Source of the DNA: Euborellia annulipes
Taxonomy: Eukaryota > Arthropoda > Insecta > Dermaptera > Anisolabididae
Reading direction: 5' to 3'
NCBI GenBank assembly: GCA_023213315.1
Contig: JAKCPI010025584.1
Coordinates: forward strand, 1-64,000
DNA length: 64,000 nucleotides
Shown here: positions 1 to 12,396 of the stretch, one piece after another
How positions within the stretch are numbered: the stretch's first letter is position 1
Layout: the number at the start of each line of letters is the position of its first letter
Position numbers and translations under genes: made by a program
The notes under the pieces: model-generated
Told to the model about the DNA's origin: nothing
What the model saw: the letters and a program-made list of their open reading frames with translations, nothing else
Database searches by the model: none

Positions 1-2358
1 AAAAAAAATCATACAGGTGTCATTAAAAAACATGTAAATATAAACAAATGAATTTGTATAATATTATTTTCGCACTCTCTAAGGAAAAATAATAAAAATT
101 GTTATATAATTAAATTTTTATTTATTTTTTTCTTTAGGGACTCGAATTGAATAAAGACAGACAGCCTTGCAAGCAAAAGGCACCTTTCGGCAAGTGCTGC
201 CTCTGGTATCAATTCTATAAACCCTTTTTTTGTTAAAATGAAATTCATCTTTAATTAATTCAAACAAATTTCATAAAATTAGTATAAATATCACGAAGGG
301 GACAACCTAAAAGGGGAGGGGTCCTAAAAAAGGTATCCCCTCCTCGAAAAAAGCAAAAATTCAAATATTGTGAGACCTAAATGGCATTTGAGTAGAAAGA
401 GGGCGAAGGTAATGAGAGCGAAAGTGAGATGGAGAGAGTCGCTTAAAGATGCTGACTCACCGTCCTTGGTGCACACAAACCGGATTCCAAACAATACGCG
501 TGACGTCATCTTTTCTGAGAAACTATTAAAGAGAGAAATAAAAAATAAAATTGTTTTTTTTTTTATATTCATCAAATTAGAAGAAAAAAAACAAATTAAA
601 TAATTTCAAAAAATGAATATGAAAAAAAAATTATTTTAATCAAGGAAATAAATATATTCTAACTTTTGATTGATGATTGAGGTGGGATTTATTTAATTTT
701 CTTCCTGAGACGGGTGTTAAAGTTAATTGTATTTTCAATTTATATTTCGGCCTCTAAGATCATTTGACTTTTGGGAAATTAAATAAAATGGCTTCCAGCA
801 GGTGAGAGACTCAACACTCAGCGGGTCACCTATCCACGGTCCAGCAGTTCTTAGCCTTGCTTAACCCGAATTTTCTCAATTTTTTTCTGCCTTTTCTCAG
901 AACTATTCAATTTAAAAAAGCTATTTTTTTTTCTTTATACTCAACAAATTAATAAAAAAATATCATTAAAAAAATTATTTTAATAATTATCTTTGATAAC
1001 TGAAAATCTATTCAGTTTTTGAAAAAATGTCAAAGAATAAAAATTTTTTTAAAATAGAGTAATTTATCACAATATGATAAAAAAATTGAAAATTTCGAAA
1101 TTTCTAAAAAAACTTATTAGGTAAAGTACTACTTCCAAGTGACGTATTTACTCCAAAAGTTGATAGAAATCTACAATTTTAGTGTAAGGAGCATATACCA
1201 AATTTCATCCATCTAGCTGCTTTGGTTTTTAAGCAATCGTGTTCACACACACACACACCCAAACGTAATTCCAAAAGAAGAAAGTCTCGGGGTAGTCATT
1301 CCCCATATTTATATATATAGATAGATACAATCAAACCTTAATATCTAATTAACATTTTTCTCATTTGGTATGATGTTGCAATAAGTTTTTTGAATTCGAT
1401 TTTTTTATAACATAGATGTACACCTCGCCATCATTAATCGGGCCGGCGATAGATGTACAAAATATTATTATTAAATTATTCCAATAATATAATACAACAA
1501 TCAAACCTTAAATCTAATTAACCGTTTTCTCATTCAACACAATGTTCCACATTTTACTAAGCTTACTAGGTATATCTATCTTCTTTGTTAAGTTATTTGG
1601 ATGTTTATTAATTTATATAGACCCATTGACTTTTCCATTTAATCAGAAGCTTTAATTATAACCAATTTTTTTTTTTTTTTACAATATTTAAAAAAAAAAG
1701 AAAATTGAGTATATGAAACAAAAATTTGTCAATGAAGAGATAATTCTAGTCTAGTTTAATTGTTTCATCATCAGTTCGGATAAAATTATTAATGTTAATT
1801 TTATTATGATGAAAAATTATATGATTGTGACTGCAAATTATTTCTAGATAATGCGAACTCATTGTAAAATTAGCATTAATTAATAATTTGAAACGGTTTG
1901 ATGATGGGACAATTAAAGTTGACCTGTAACATCTCGATATGAATGAACAACAATCATTTACGAGTTATTATTTTTTTTATAAATCAAAGAAAAAAAAATT
2001 GCTTAAATTCTTAATAATTTGCAATGGATAGTAGTAGTAGTGATAAACAAATAAAGTTTAATTAACTAACTTTGAGGATATGTTCCCGAAATGTTGGTGT
2101 TTATTTAGTTGTCTACATCCCATATCTGTTTTTGTAGTGGGCTCATTGTTTTTGTTCCGTTTAATATACCCAATTGAATAAATAAAGGGAGAGTCTCAGA
2201 AATTAAATTTATTAAATAATACAAAAATGATAAAAACACGTTTTGTATAAGGGACGCAATCAGGGAGAGTATCTGCTCGCAAAATAAAAAAATAAATTTT
2301 TGATATCGAATCTGGTAATTTTGTATCATTTTTAAAAATATTATAAAAATAATAAGAA
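1..2358. other. AT-rich intergenic DNA
   Basis: No coding region is supported. The stretch holds homopolymer A and T runs, a short CA repeat near 1245-1258 and a short internal duplication (the motif AATCAAACCTTAA occurs near 1329 and 1499). The block around 1116-1320 has the same general architecture as other noncoding repeats in the window (AAAGTACTA, then TTTCATCC, then a CA run, then a TA run) but I could not align it to a named family. Confidence 0.6.
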
Positions 2359-2359
2359 A

Positions 2360-3372
2360 AAATCTGGTGTGACTGGCGCACAGCACACAACTTTCTCTTA
2401 CCCTTCGGTAAGAGAAAGTTGTGCACTGTGCTGGTCACACCAGATTTTTTGTGTCGAGATATATTTAGTTTTCGATAGCACCTTAGTTTCAAACTTGCAT
2501 TTTAAGTGTTGATTGCTTGAAATAAACTATGGTTATTTTTCAAAATTTTAATCTCATATTTGGACATTTTATACACAATATAGATTCGTAAATAAATACA
2601 AAATTTCATAAGAATTGGAAAAAAAAATTTTAAATGCGTAAAAAGTTCCAAAGGGGACCCCCTTTTGAATCGAAATTAACATACAAATCCCTATAGGAAA
2701 TTAACATTGGTCAAATGCGAAGATAAGGTAGAAAAATTTAAAACGCGTAGAAAGAGAGAAGATAGTTTTGTGGAGAGAGAGAGATATGTTTTCTCCGAAA
2801 AAAAAAATGGGCGTTTAAATAATAATTGATTTTTAATCTAATAAAAAGAAAAGATTTAAATTCGGTTACCATGGCAACCATTATTTCTCCTATCTTTCCT
2901 ATGAAGCACAAGAGTAAAGTGTGCTTCAAACAATTTTGAGGGCAAAACGAGAATATACATTTGAAAGAGCATCTAAAAAATAATTGATTTTTGAATTTTA
3001 ATCAAAATCGTTGGAGCGAATTTTGAGAAAATCGAAAAAAACTGAAAAAGTACATCAGTAAAGTACTAGTACTTTTTGGCCGATTTTGATTAAAAGCTTA
3101 TTTTGTCGGTCCCGGGGGGTGTTTAACTTAAATATAAAATTTCAACCTCGTAGCTCAATTCCTTCATGCTTAAAATTGAACACACACAGACACACAGACA
3201 GACAGACACACAGACACACAGACAGACCATGTCGCGAAAACCACTTTTTTGGATTCAGGGGACCTCAAAACGTGAAGATCCATCAAAATCTCGACATCGA
3301 ATTTTTGACATGAAACCAATACTTTCTCTCTATATATATATTACATATATACATAGGTAAGAGAAAGTAAAA
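2360..3372 (+). repeat. R1 dispersed repeat, copy A
   Basis: It starts with the near-perfect palindrome typical of the family (about 2360-2450). The arms read AATCTGGTGTGAC...CACAACTTTCTCTTAC and its reverse complement, with TTCG near the centre. The body contains the landmarks GGCAACCATTATTTCTCC, GTACTAGTACTTTTTGG, a CACAGACAGAC run and CTCGACATCGAATTTTTGAC. It ends in a second, AT-rich hairpin closed by GTAAGAGAAAGTAA. A segment at about 2480-2720 is an alternative body block that recurs reversed at 7945-8110. No coding capacity: short frames here, such as the one at 3086-3313, are repeat-derived. Confidence 0.8.
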
Positions 3373-4552
3373 AGGAGAATATATAGATGGTTGGTGATGT
3401 CTTCGGTGCGGTGTCTTCGATGATGAATGATGATGTTTCGGTCACCGCTGGCCGACCTTCGTCCGAACATTAATTGAAAGCGGACGTTTCTCGGAAAATA
3501 TGTTGCAAGTGGTGGTAGTCTCTCTACCTGACAATAGCGAGTATAATATTCAGGCAGTCCAAAAGCCAGGAAACGAAAGATCTGATGATGATATGAGATT
3601 GTGAAGGCTTCACTGCCATGGAAATGCCGACGGCTTTAGTGATATGTTTCTGCTTCCACAGTCAACTCCTCTCAATTCAATTTTGGAAGGAATTCGTCTG
3701 AATGTTGAAATTCAGTGAGCCATTGTACAAATGAGGCTCTTCATGGATTGTTTTGTTTCTGCTTATTTAATTTTTTGGAAACAGAATTAACGAGGAAAGG
3801 TGACTTGGAATCTATTATTGACAATTTTGCATGACTCAAGGCGAGGAGATTAATTCTATAAAAATTTGGTGTGACTGGTCGCAATTTTAATAAATTTTAT
3901 TCATTTAAATTATTAAAATTTTATTTGATTACAAGAATGGATCCAGAGGAGTTTCTCGTAGGGGGGCGGAGGTAATCTGGTGTGTCTGGTCGCAGAGCAC
4001 ACAATTTTTTTTTCTTACATTCAGTAATTTAAAGGTGCATTCTATAATTCAAATTTTTACTTTCTCTTACCCTATATTTAAGTATTAATTTTAAAAATGT
4101 TATATTTAGGCCTAAAATAAAATCTGACTCCAAGATTTTTTTCAAATCTCGAGGAGGGGGGGGATAATTACTTCCTTTAACCCCCCCCCTTTTATCCGCC
4201 CTTGTTTGATTATTACGTCTAAAGTGTAAAATTGGGGCTATTTTAAATAAAAGAGAGATTGATAACAGTGAAGGAAGAGGTTTTATTATTAAAAACATAT
4301 AAATGTAACGTTTGGACATAATTTTACGAGTTTATTAAGTAATTCATAAAAAAATTATAGAGAGGTTTTATTTAAGAAAAAAAAAAAAAATATTAAACTT
4401 AAGCATTTAAATAAGAATGTAATCGGGGTGTAATTGTTTATATCACTGGCTTCGCAACAATGATACAATCAATTACAATAACAAGGGGGTCTCATCTGCT
4501 TCCCTGTATCTCAGACTCCAAGTCTTTGTGTTTACTCACTTGTTTAATTATT

Positions 4553-4589
<37 letters not shown>

Positions 4590-5559
4590 AAATTTGTAAT
4601 AATTTTGTTTTTCTATTTCGTTTAAAATAATTTATAAAAAAAAAAATAATTTGATTTTTTTTTTTTTAATTAAGAGTTTGAATTGAATGTTTTTTTAAAT
4701 TAAATTAATTTGTTTTGAAGCGAATTAGTGATCATGGATTTGAGAAATAAAATAAAATTGGTAGGGGCTGTTTGAGACTTAGCTATTCCTGTTCTCGGAT
4801 ACTTGGGTGATGGAGGTCCACGCACAGGCGGACCCAGCAGCTCTGGTCGGCACATTAATTGGTAGTGGACCTTGAGGTTTGCCAGGTCCGATGATAACAA
4901 AATATTCTTCTCAGAGAGGAGTCAAGAAGCGAGAGTTTCGGTGGCTTCTTCAGGCATGTATTACTAGTTGGCCACCAATAAGAGATTTCGGTCACCAAAA
5001 ACGTTGCTCGAGTTAGCACGATTAAATAAATAATTGATGTTCAATTGATCATAGGTGGCATTTGAACATATGCGACGGAATTAGTTTAAAAAAAAAATTT
5101 TTGGATCGGACGATGTTAACACGTCGGTGGTTGGGGTGTGAAAAAGCGCCTCGTCGCCTCTTTAATTGACTTTATATAAATTCGCCTTTATGTGTATGTG
5201 TGTGTGAATTTATATTTATTTATTTTAAAATATTTTTGATTTAAATTTATTTTTGATAGATCTATATATTTTTTTTGGATATGAAATTGAGACTTCTCAA
5301 TTTCATTATTTAACCCTTTAATAAAGTATAAATTTAATTTCAGCAATAATTAGAATTATTTTTTAAGAGAAACAAATTTAAGGTAATAATTTTAATGCAA
5401 TAAAAAAATATTTAGATATGTGATCACGACCCCTGGACTCTGAGCGCCATGGAAGCGTACAACAAAATGTAAAGATATTTAAAAAAATTATTTAACGTCG
5501 ACTTGTAAATACAAATATAAAAAAAAATAGTTATACTTGCGCCAGTGCCATGCCATGTT
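3373..5559. other. Noncoding DNA with R1 fragments
   Basis: Partial R1 palindrome pieces lie at about 3860-3890 and 3975-4065. The block 3390-3740 is less AT-rich and may be single copy, but no reading frame longer than chance was recognised. The phrase CATTAATTG followed by an AAAGCGG-like or TAGTGG-like stretch occurs at about 3468 and 4852, which may mark an old duplication. Confidence 0.5.
4556..4587. repeat. (TA)n microsatellite
   Basis: Uninterrupted TA dinucleotides for about 32 bases. Similar TA tracts occur near 17329-17362, 24046-24060, 31185-31204, 31943-31964 and 47796-47818. Confidence 0.95.
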
Positions 5560-5565
5560 TTTTGT

Positions 5566-5830
5566 GTTGAATATGACGTCACATTTGCATGCAAGTTTTT
5601 TTATCCAAGTTGCATGTATATTTGATAAGCCTTTTGTGATTGGCCGATAGTGAAACCGTTCACCAATCAGAGGGCGCTTCTTTTAGGCGGGTGTTGGCAT
5701 CAAGTCTATCTCTCTGCTTGCCGTTGTCCCATCAGTCGCCACAATGAGGGCAAGTGTTAAATATCAAATCTGTGCTTGTTTGTTCCAATAAAAGAAGCTA
5801 CCTTTGATTGTGTTAGTTGAACCCACATTT
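5566..5830 (+). promoter_or_regulatory. Promoter-like module or solo LTR
   Basis: Within about 100 bases there is a perfect CRE (TGACGTCA), an octamer-type site (ATTTGCAT), an inverted CCAAT box (ATTGG) and a direct CCAAT box. They are followed by GCCACAATGAGG, a fair start context for a 15-codon open frame, which ends in TAA within CCAATAAAAG, a polyadenylation-signal match. Promoter boxes followed closely by AATAAA is the usual order in an LTR, so a solo LTR is the simplest reading; a host promoter is the alternative. I could not define both LTR ends or a target duplication. Confidence 0.4.
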
Positions 5831-7492
5831 TCCTCATGTAATGCTCATGTTTAAACATTTATCTGAACACTCTTCACACCTTAACCTGAGTGATGACTAC
5901 CAACCATCTCAACTGACCTTCATCCAAGGATTCTTTCAAAACGCTTGCATCCAAATCCAGGTACCCTATGCCATCTTGCTTTCCTAATTATTTTTTTTTC
6001 TATATACATTTTAAATCAAAAAACTAATTTACCGAACCTTTATTTATTACAAAATTATATTGATATATAATTTTTTTAAATATTAATTGAAATTTCCCAA
6101 CCCATTCCACTCCCTTTTTTTATATGTAGATGGTATTAATATAACAAATATAAGTCTAATTCTCAATGGAAAGGGTTTTTTTTTTAATATTTTAATATTA
6201 CTTCCGATTGTTGTATTGATCTCTTTGACTCTATTAAATATTCAAAGAGTATTTTTTATTGCTTATGAATACTAGTATCCAAATAGAAGTTTGTTTTTTT
6301 ATATTAATTGTAATCATTTATTAATCGTTCCCGTTGTTTAAAAAAAAGGGAGGTAAATTTTTCCCCTCCTAGACTTCCATTCATTGACCTTTCTCTTTAT
6401 TATCTTCTCTCTTTATCTCTATTGCCTCAACACATTTGCCATTCCTCCCAAAAAGTCGTAATTTTTTCCAAAACCTTAATTATTTTTTTTTTTTTACAAT
6501 AATAAAACTTCTTTTCTGATAATTTTTCTAATTTGACTGCCATAAATCTAAAGCAATAACAAAAGATACAACTCCTTTTTCAATTACATTTCCTTATTGT
6601 AAATTTGATCTCTTTGACTCTTAAATTTTCTAAAGTAAAAAAGAATATAGTTTTCTTTTTCAGTCTAAAAATATTTTTCTTATAATTGAAAAATGGAGAT
6701 ATCAGCCAAATCTCCATTTCTCCATTATAATCACATCACAGCCACAAACTAAAAAAAAAGCAAATATTTTTCTTGTCTTAGAAAATTACATCTTAAATTA
6801 AAAATATTGATTCTCACATTAAAAAAAAAAAATAAAATAAAATAAAATTTCTTTTTTCTTTTCAAATTTTTTTTCTTGGCTTTTTTTAATTAATAATAAT
6901 ATCCAATCTAAAAATACAGGGGTTTTTTTTAAACAAACTAATTTATTATTTCCAAATATATAGCAATTAAAGATTAAAATTTTTTTTATTTTTATGTGAA
7001 AGGCTTTGAAAAGGACTTTCTCGTTTACTTTCTATTGCTTGGGATTTCGTAGATGAAAGTATGAAAGCATAAAGCACGCTCTAACAAGTGAAATTTTATA
7101 TTTGTATTCACTTGTTGAAGAAATTTGATTATAATTAACTTCTCAAAATGTATTAGATTCAAATTATTACTACGTTAATCAAATACAATAATTAGTTATT
7201 TTATATTCTTTGCAAATCATTCATATGTGGTGGTTAGCCTGCCTTGACATTCCCTTTAGTTTGAGCATCAATAAAACGTGATTCGCGAAATTAAGTTTAA
7301 TTTTATTATTTGTGTTTATCTTATATATGACTGGCTTTGGATATACGTCTTTTAATCGGTATGTTGTATTCACTTTTTATTAGGCCAATATAATATTTCT
7401 AAGAAAAAAAAAAATAAAAAAATAAAAAAACTGATTTAGATACTAAATATAACCTGAAAACGAAATCTCTAAAATTCATTTTTCCATTCTCT
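5831..7492. other. AT-rich intergenic DNA
   Basis: Long T and A runs throughout. I see no gene, RNA or recognisable repeat end. The 62-residue frame at 6087-6275 is AT-driven, with a leucine and isoleucine bias expected by chance. Confidence 0.6.
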
Positions 7493-8187
7493 TACACTAT
7501 ATATGAAATATATAGAGAAAGTATTGCGATCATGTCAAAAATTCGATGTCGAGATTTTGATGGAAATACATGTTTTGAGGTCCCCTGAAACCAAAAAAGT
7601 GGGTCCGGTCCCCTTTGGAACTTTTTGCACTTAAAAAAAAATTTTCCTATTATGAAATTTTGATTTTTTAAGATTCTCTATTGCGTATAAAATATCCTTT
7701 GCTCAGGGGCCAACATCTTGTGGGTACGTGGATGGGGACCACGAGCTACCCGAGCTGTGACTGGCAGTTCTTCTGTTCTTTACATGTCTGTCCCTTCCTT
7801 CTATAATTTCAACAGGCGTGCGACGGGCCGGCCTGTTATGTTCTATTTCTTCCGGTCGCAAAAAAACCATTCTGCCGACCCCTTTTACCGCCGACCCCGC
7901 ACCGCAGTAATAATAAAGGCGAAGAAAGAAGAAGAAGAAGACTGTGTATAAAATATCCAAATATGAGATTAAAATTTTGAAAAATAACCATAGTTTATTT
8001 CAAGCAATCAACATTTAAAATACACAGAACCTATGGAAATTTTGAATCAATTGACTTTTTTACTTTTTTATTACTTTTGAAATGCAAGTTTGAAACTAAT
8101 TTGCTATGGGGAAACTAAATATATCTCGACACAAAAAATCTGATGTGACAAGCACTGTGCACAATTTTCTCTTAACGAAGGGTAAGG
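7493..8187 (-). repeat. R1 dispersed repeat, copy B
   Basis: Reverse-oriented R1. The AT hairpin end is at 7493-7525, then TCGATGTCGAGATTTTGATGG. The alternative body block (shared with copy A) follows, and the terminal palindrome is at about 8125-8187. The copy is interrupted by a 240-bp SINE-like element at 7698-7945, whose duplication lies in the R1 body, so the SINE-like insertion is younger. Confidence 0.75.
7698..7945 (+). mobile_element. 240-bp SINE-like element, full copy
   Basis: It starts TTTGCTCAGG and ends in a GAAGAAGAAGAAGAC-type tail. It is flanked by a perfect 13-bp target duplication, GTATAAAATATCC, at 7685-7697 and 7946-7958. That pattern (variable-length duplication, simple 3' tail) is typical of target-primed reverse transcription. 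No RNA polymerase III boxes and no protein are evident, so it is either an unusual SINE or the non-autonomous derivative of a LINE. Confidence 0.8.
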
Positions 8188-8826
8188 TAAAGAAATAATT
8201 GGTTATTATTAAAATAAACATAGAATCTTTTTATTTTATTCAATGTCATCTGATGAGTGCCTCTTGAAAAAATTAACTGAATTTAACACGTTGCCTGTGT
8301 CTTCTACAAGAATTATCAATAATCATTTATTTTTAAAATAAACATTAAAAATCTCGCGTAAGACGCTATATGGACTCGACTCCTTTATAACGAGTTTTAT
8401 GAATGGGAAACGATGGTTGAAGAGGTTCAAACCCGCCCCCCCCTCCCCCGTCACTTCCGAATTCACGAATAAATAAATAAACAACATATAGAGATATAAT
8501 TAAAATGTTAAATTCTATTAGAAATTATAAAAAAATATTTTATATTCTTTGCAATGACCTAGGCTCTTTTCAAAGGCTAGAAAAGAGTGAGCTCGTAGAC
8601 AAGCAGTGGGGAATGTCATCTCGTGATATAAATCACCCCTTTCGGATGAGAGGGTTGACTTTGTGATTTTTTTGTTTTTAGGATCTTAACGAAAATTTAA
8701 AAATCTTGCGTGACTGGTAGCACAGCACACAACCTTTGTTTAGAGAAAGTTGTGTTATGTCCTTTTCACACCAGATTTTTTCTGTTGAGATATATTTAGT
8801 TTCCGTAGATAACTATATTAGAATTC

Positions 8827-9184
8827 TTCTTCTTTCATTTAAATGGCCTCGGTCATGGGCGTACCCAGCGAGGGGCAGGGGGCAGCTGCTCCCCCCCCCC
8901 TAGAAGCAAAAAAAAAAAATTAAATGTTTATAAAGTGATGAAACGAAACAAAATTGGTGGATGACGACGGGGAATGATTTTTTTGTTAGGACTCGAGGGT
9001 TTTTAGGCCTTTAATTCGAAGGCTTTTCCCCTCTATATAAAAAATAGCTATGTCACAATCTGGCGCCCCCCTGGACGACCATGATCTGACCATGCCCCCC
9101 CCCCCTAGATTTGATCCTGGGTACGCCCATGGCCTCGGTATTTTAACCATTCGGCCAGTCAGGTCTTATTGAATAATCACTACC
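8827..9184 (-). mobile_element. Short tRNA-derived SINE, split by a MITE
   Basis: Read on the minus strand, it has a tRNA-like head with GACTGGCCGAATGGTTAAAA (box A like, as in tRNA-Leu or tRNA-Ser) and a short 3' tail, AAAGAAGAAGAA. A 12-bp target duplication, ATATTAGAATTC, lies at 8815-8826 and 9185-9196. Without the nested hAT MITE the element is only about 72 bp, so it is nearly a tRNA retropseudogene. Its GAA tail matches other elements in this window. Confidence 0.7.
8854..9131 (+). mobile_element. hAT-type MITE (GGGCGTACCCAG family), copy 1
   Basis: 278 bp with perfect 15-bp terminal inverted repeats, CATGGGCGTACCCAG. It is flanked by a perfect 8-bp target duplication, GCCTCGGT, at 8846-8853 and 9132-9139. 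The 8-bp duplication is characteristic of hAT transposases. The inside is noncoding with long C runs. It sits inside the tRNA-derived SINE, so it is the youngest layer of the nest. A second copy lies at 28076-28347, inverted internally. Confidence 0.9.
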
Positions 9185-9592
9185 ATATTAGAATTCAAGA
9201 TGTAATAAAATTTATAAATATGGGAAAATATTCATATTTTTTTTACCATGGCAACCATATCTCCTATCTTTCCTATGAAGTACAAGAATAAAGTTAAAAA
9301 GATTTCAAGGGCAAAATGAGAAAATACATTTTAAAGAGAATCTAATGATTTATGAATTTTAATTTTGAGAATATCGAACAAATCTGAAAAAGTACAACAG
9401 TCAAGTACTATTTTTTGACCGATTTTGTTCAAAAGCTTCGTGTAACGTACCAGGGGGTACCTAACTTAAATATAAAATTTCAACTTCCTAGCTCTTTTAG
9501 TTCTTGAGATATTTTGACCTCAAAACGTGTATATCCATTAAAATCTCGACATCGAATTTTTGACATGAATCCTATACTTTCTATATAAAAGA

Positions 9593-11482
9593 AAGGAAAA
9601 TGTTCAAAAGAAGAATTAATTAAAAGATGATTTGAGATTTTATTTAGTGATGACCTTTGGACAAAAGATGAATAATATTTTCCTTGCCGACCCCGCCGCT
9701 CTGTATTAATGACGAAAATAGATAAACGATTTCAATTTTTAAAAATCAATAATATGATCGAAAATTGAGAAGACAATTAGCGATTTTTTTTTTTTACGTT
9801 TGCAGAAAGCCTTCGTTCCCGTTCTTTCTGTTCTGGTTAATATTTCATCAAGGGAAGCTTTAACGATTTTCTCCCCAAGTTTTTTGTTTGCTGATTTTCT
9901 TTAATAAACTCTCCGATAATACACGTGTCACGTTGATCAGATCCTCTATTTCATCATCGATAAAATTTCTTGTTAAAAAACTCGCACTATACAAAGAGCC
10001 AGAGAGATCGTATTATATTAACTGGTTTTTCAAAGTAAATACAGATTATATTAAGCATTGAAAACGAGTGCAAAATCACGCATCCAAATCCGGCATTTGG
10101 ATTTTAACCTGACTCCAAAAAAAAAAAAAAACTGATAATAATTTTAAATTTTTTCAAATCCCAAATTGAAGAGATTTTTTTTTTTTTAACAAATACCAAA
10201 ATCAAAGATTTATTAAATATATTAAAATCATTATTGTGGAATTAATTAATTAATTAATATATTGCTCTGTTTATTTTATATAATTATCTTTAAAGGCCAT
10301 TTTGTAAAATAAAAGCTTTAAATGTAATATTATACTTAATTAATAATAATAATTAACGTAATTAAATAATTTAGCAATTATAATAATATTAAATATAATC
10401 CCTGGATGAACGGCTCAAGGCGTAGGTTTTTTAAAAAGCATAGAAAAAATTTTGCTGAACTTCTGAAATATTCCACAATTACTCTATATATCTAAAGATA
10501 AATAATTCGTATTCTCTTTGTAAAGCAGTATTTTTTTTTCCTTTTTGTTTTATTATTCTCGTAATCCAAAGTTGGAAATTATAGATGCGAGTGAGAGAGT
10601 GAGCAAGCTGGCCCGTCATTCAACCTGGAAGGGTGGAAAAGCTGCCATAAAAGAAGGGTGGAGTAGAAATAATGTCATACTTTGATAACCTGTGATCGCT
10701 ATTCTTTAAAATGTTATTTCTTCGACAATTTTACTTTATTTAGAGGCTATCTGGATCGGAGGCTCGGTTCCCATCCATAGTTCAAGTTTTGGTGTGTGCG
10801 TACCTAAAGATTTCTTCGGGTTTCATATTTTTCCATCAATCGAATCGGCCTGCTTCATTTCGGTCTTCTTCTCCCATTGTAGACCAAATGTCTGTTCTAC
10901 TATATTAATCCCAAGTTTTTCGTGGAAGGAGATTCCCAGCTATCAGCTCATCTCTTCTGGCGTCTATCTCTTTATCTCAATCTTAATTACGACCGCATTT
11001 TGGTTATAGAATTTCTTAAGTGACTAACAGAAAAATAAAATCTTTTTCTATATTTTAGGAAAGATTAAAGTTGATGTGTCTGTAATAAAAATTTATTTTT
11101 GACATGTTTTATTTACTTACCATCATCAGCATTGTAAAGAATTTCTGTCGTGAAGAAAGAAAATATAGATTTGTCCAAGGTGTTTTTTTTTTTTTTTTTT
11201 TTGAGGTTTGTGTGAAATTCAAATTATATATTTATTAATATTTATATATTTATTAATAATAATTTTTTGGACCTTATTTCGGTCATACAAATGTAATTCA
11301 TATTTAGTATTTACGAAAAATGAAAGTAGTGAATAAATTACAAAGGTAACAAAATACAAAACAAAATAAAATAAAACACTTAGACATTGTTCGAATCATA
11401 AAGAATGCATCAAGTCAGACCACAAGTAATCTTGTCCTAAATATAGACAACATAAAGTAATATAAATTGTTGACCTGTTGTC
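9593..11482. other. AT-rich intergenic DNA
   Basis: No gene is supported. 10560-11010 is less AT-rich and contains a 71-residue frame (10794-11009), but it has no recognisable motif and its opposite strand is also uninterpretable. A T19 run lies near 11184-11202. Confidence 0.55.
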
Positions 11483-11978
11483 TTAACCGGTTCCAGGATA
11501 TTTGTAATCCATTCCTCCTGACACCCAGTAACCCAATCGGTTCCTGGACGGTCTGTAAGCTGGGAAGTCCTTTAAAATGTGCGGCAGGTCTTCATTTGCC
11601 TTTGAGTTGTACATCGGGCATTCGTCACTGGGATCGATGTCCAATTTTGCACCACCGAATCGTAGCAGTATCTGTCTTTTTCCAGATAGCCTCAGCTGGG
11701 CAAGAACACGGATTCTATCCAGGAGGACTTGTAGGGTTAGATATGTATCGTTACCGCGGTTAAATATGCTTAGATAAACAGTGTTGTACCTGCTGGCGGA
11801 ATCTCTGCCCATCCTCTTCTTTAAGTTTTGTTTCCACATTCTTGAGTAGAATGGGTATCAGTTGCTTGATTGTGTCCAGATTTTTATCATGATTTTTTAC
11901 TAAATTTTCGACTTTAAAATATGGGCTAAGAAGGTAGGTTCTTTTAAAATTAAGACAGCAAGAGGAATAATCAAACAT
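11483..11978 (-). pseudogene. LINE C-terminal fragment (R1/I-like)
   Basis: The minus-strand frame at 11839-11483 reads through LAQLRLSGKRQILLRFGG, then DECPMYNS, EDLPHILKD and PAYRPSRNR. This order (Leu/Arg-rich helix, C-x-x-C/Y, then a His-containing segment with a CP/FP motif) matches the C-terminal domain after the reverse transcriptase in R1- and I-group LINEs. One expected cysteine is Tyr and another is Phe, so the zinc-knuckle-like motif is decayed. The upstream frame (11978-11760) overlaps it and appears frameshifted. No reverse transcriptase core remains here. Family placement is by motif memory, not by search. Confidence 0.6.
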
Positions 11979-12396
11979 TCAGCTGTTGATATCTCACCCT
12001 TACTTCAAGACTAAATACAAAATATGTACATCAAATCATCATTTCATCACTGCATCAATCCAAAATCAAGATTTTTTTTTTTTTAACATTTGAAAATTAA
12101 TTGTTTTATTGAATTTGACCATTTCAACATAAAAATGTATTAAATAGGCCTATGTAAATATAGATAAATTCTATAAATATGAAATGAATGTTCAAAAAAA
12201 GAACACAAGATAGTATTTTACAAGGAAAAAAAATTAAACGATATTTTTAGAAAGATTATTCAATCTAGTCTATTATTCATATTATATGTTGTGTTCTTTA
12301 ATACACGATTAAACATTATTCCACTTAATAAGAATGATATAAAAATTATAACTTATGTTATTATTTTACTTTTAATGAGAAATATTTTAAAATATT

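Larger units (their letters stand above)
8703..9592 (+). repeat. R1 dispersed repeat, copy C (nested host)
   Basis: The terminal palindrome is at 8703-8782, then TGAGATATATTTAGTTTCCG. The body resumes at 9185 after a nested SINE and MITE and runs through GTACTATTTTTTGACCG to CGACATCGAATTTTTGACATG and the closing ACTTTCT end. Removing 8827-9196 restores a contiguous R1 body, which shows directly that R1 was present first. Confidence 0.8.

Noticed and set aside
3086..3360. Small proteins with His/Thr/Gln/Asp repeats
   Set aside because: They are translations of the CACAGACAGAC run in an R1 copy.
2360..3372. R1 as a classical Helitron
   Set aside because: A TC-like start and a 3' hairpin are present, but no CTRR end or A/T insertion site could be shown, so I left the class open.
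7703..7960. Two overlapping small proteins on opposite strands
   Set aside because: Both lie wholly inside a 240-bp SINE-like insertion and its duplication; no homologous protein motif, and other copies do not keep the frames.
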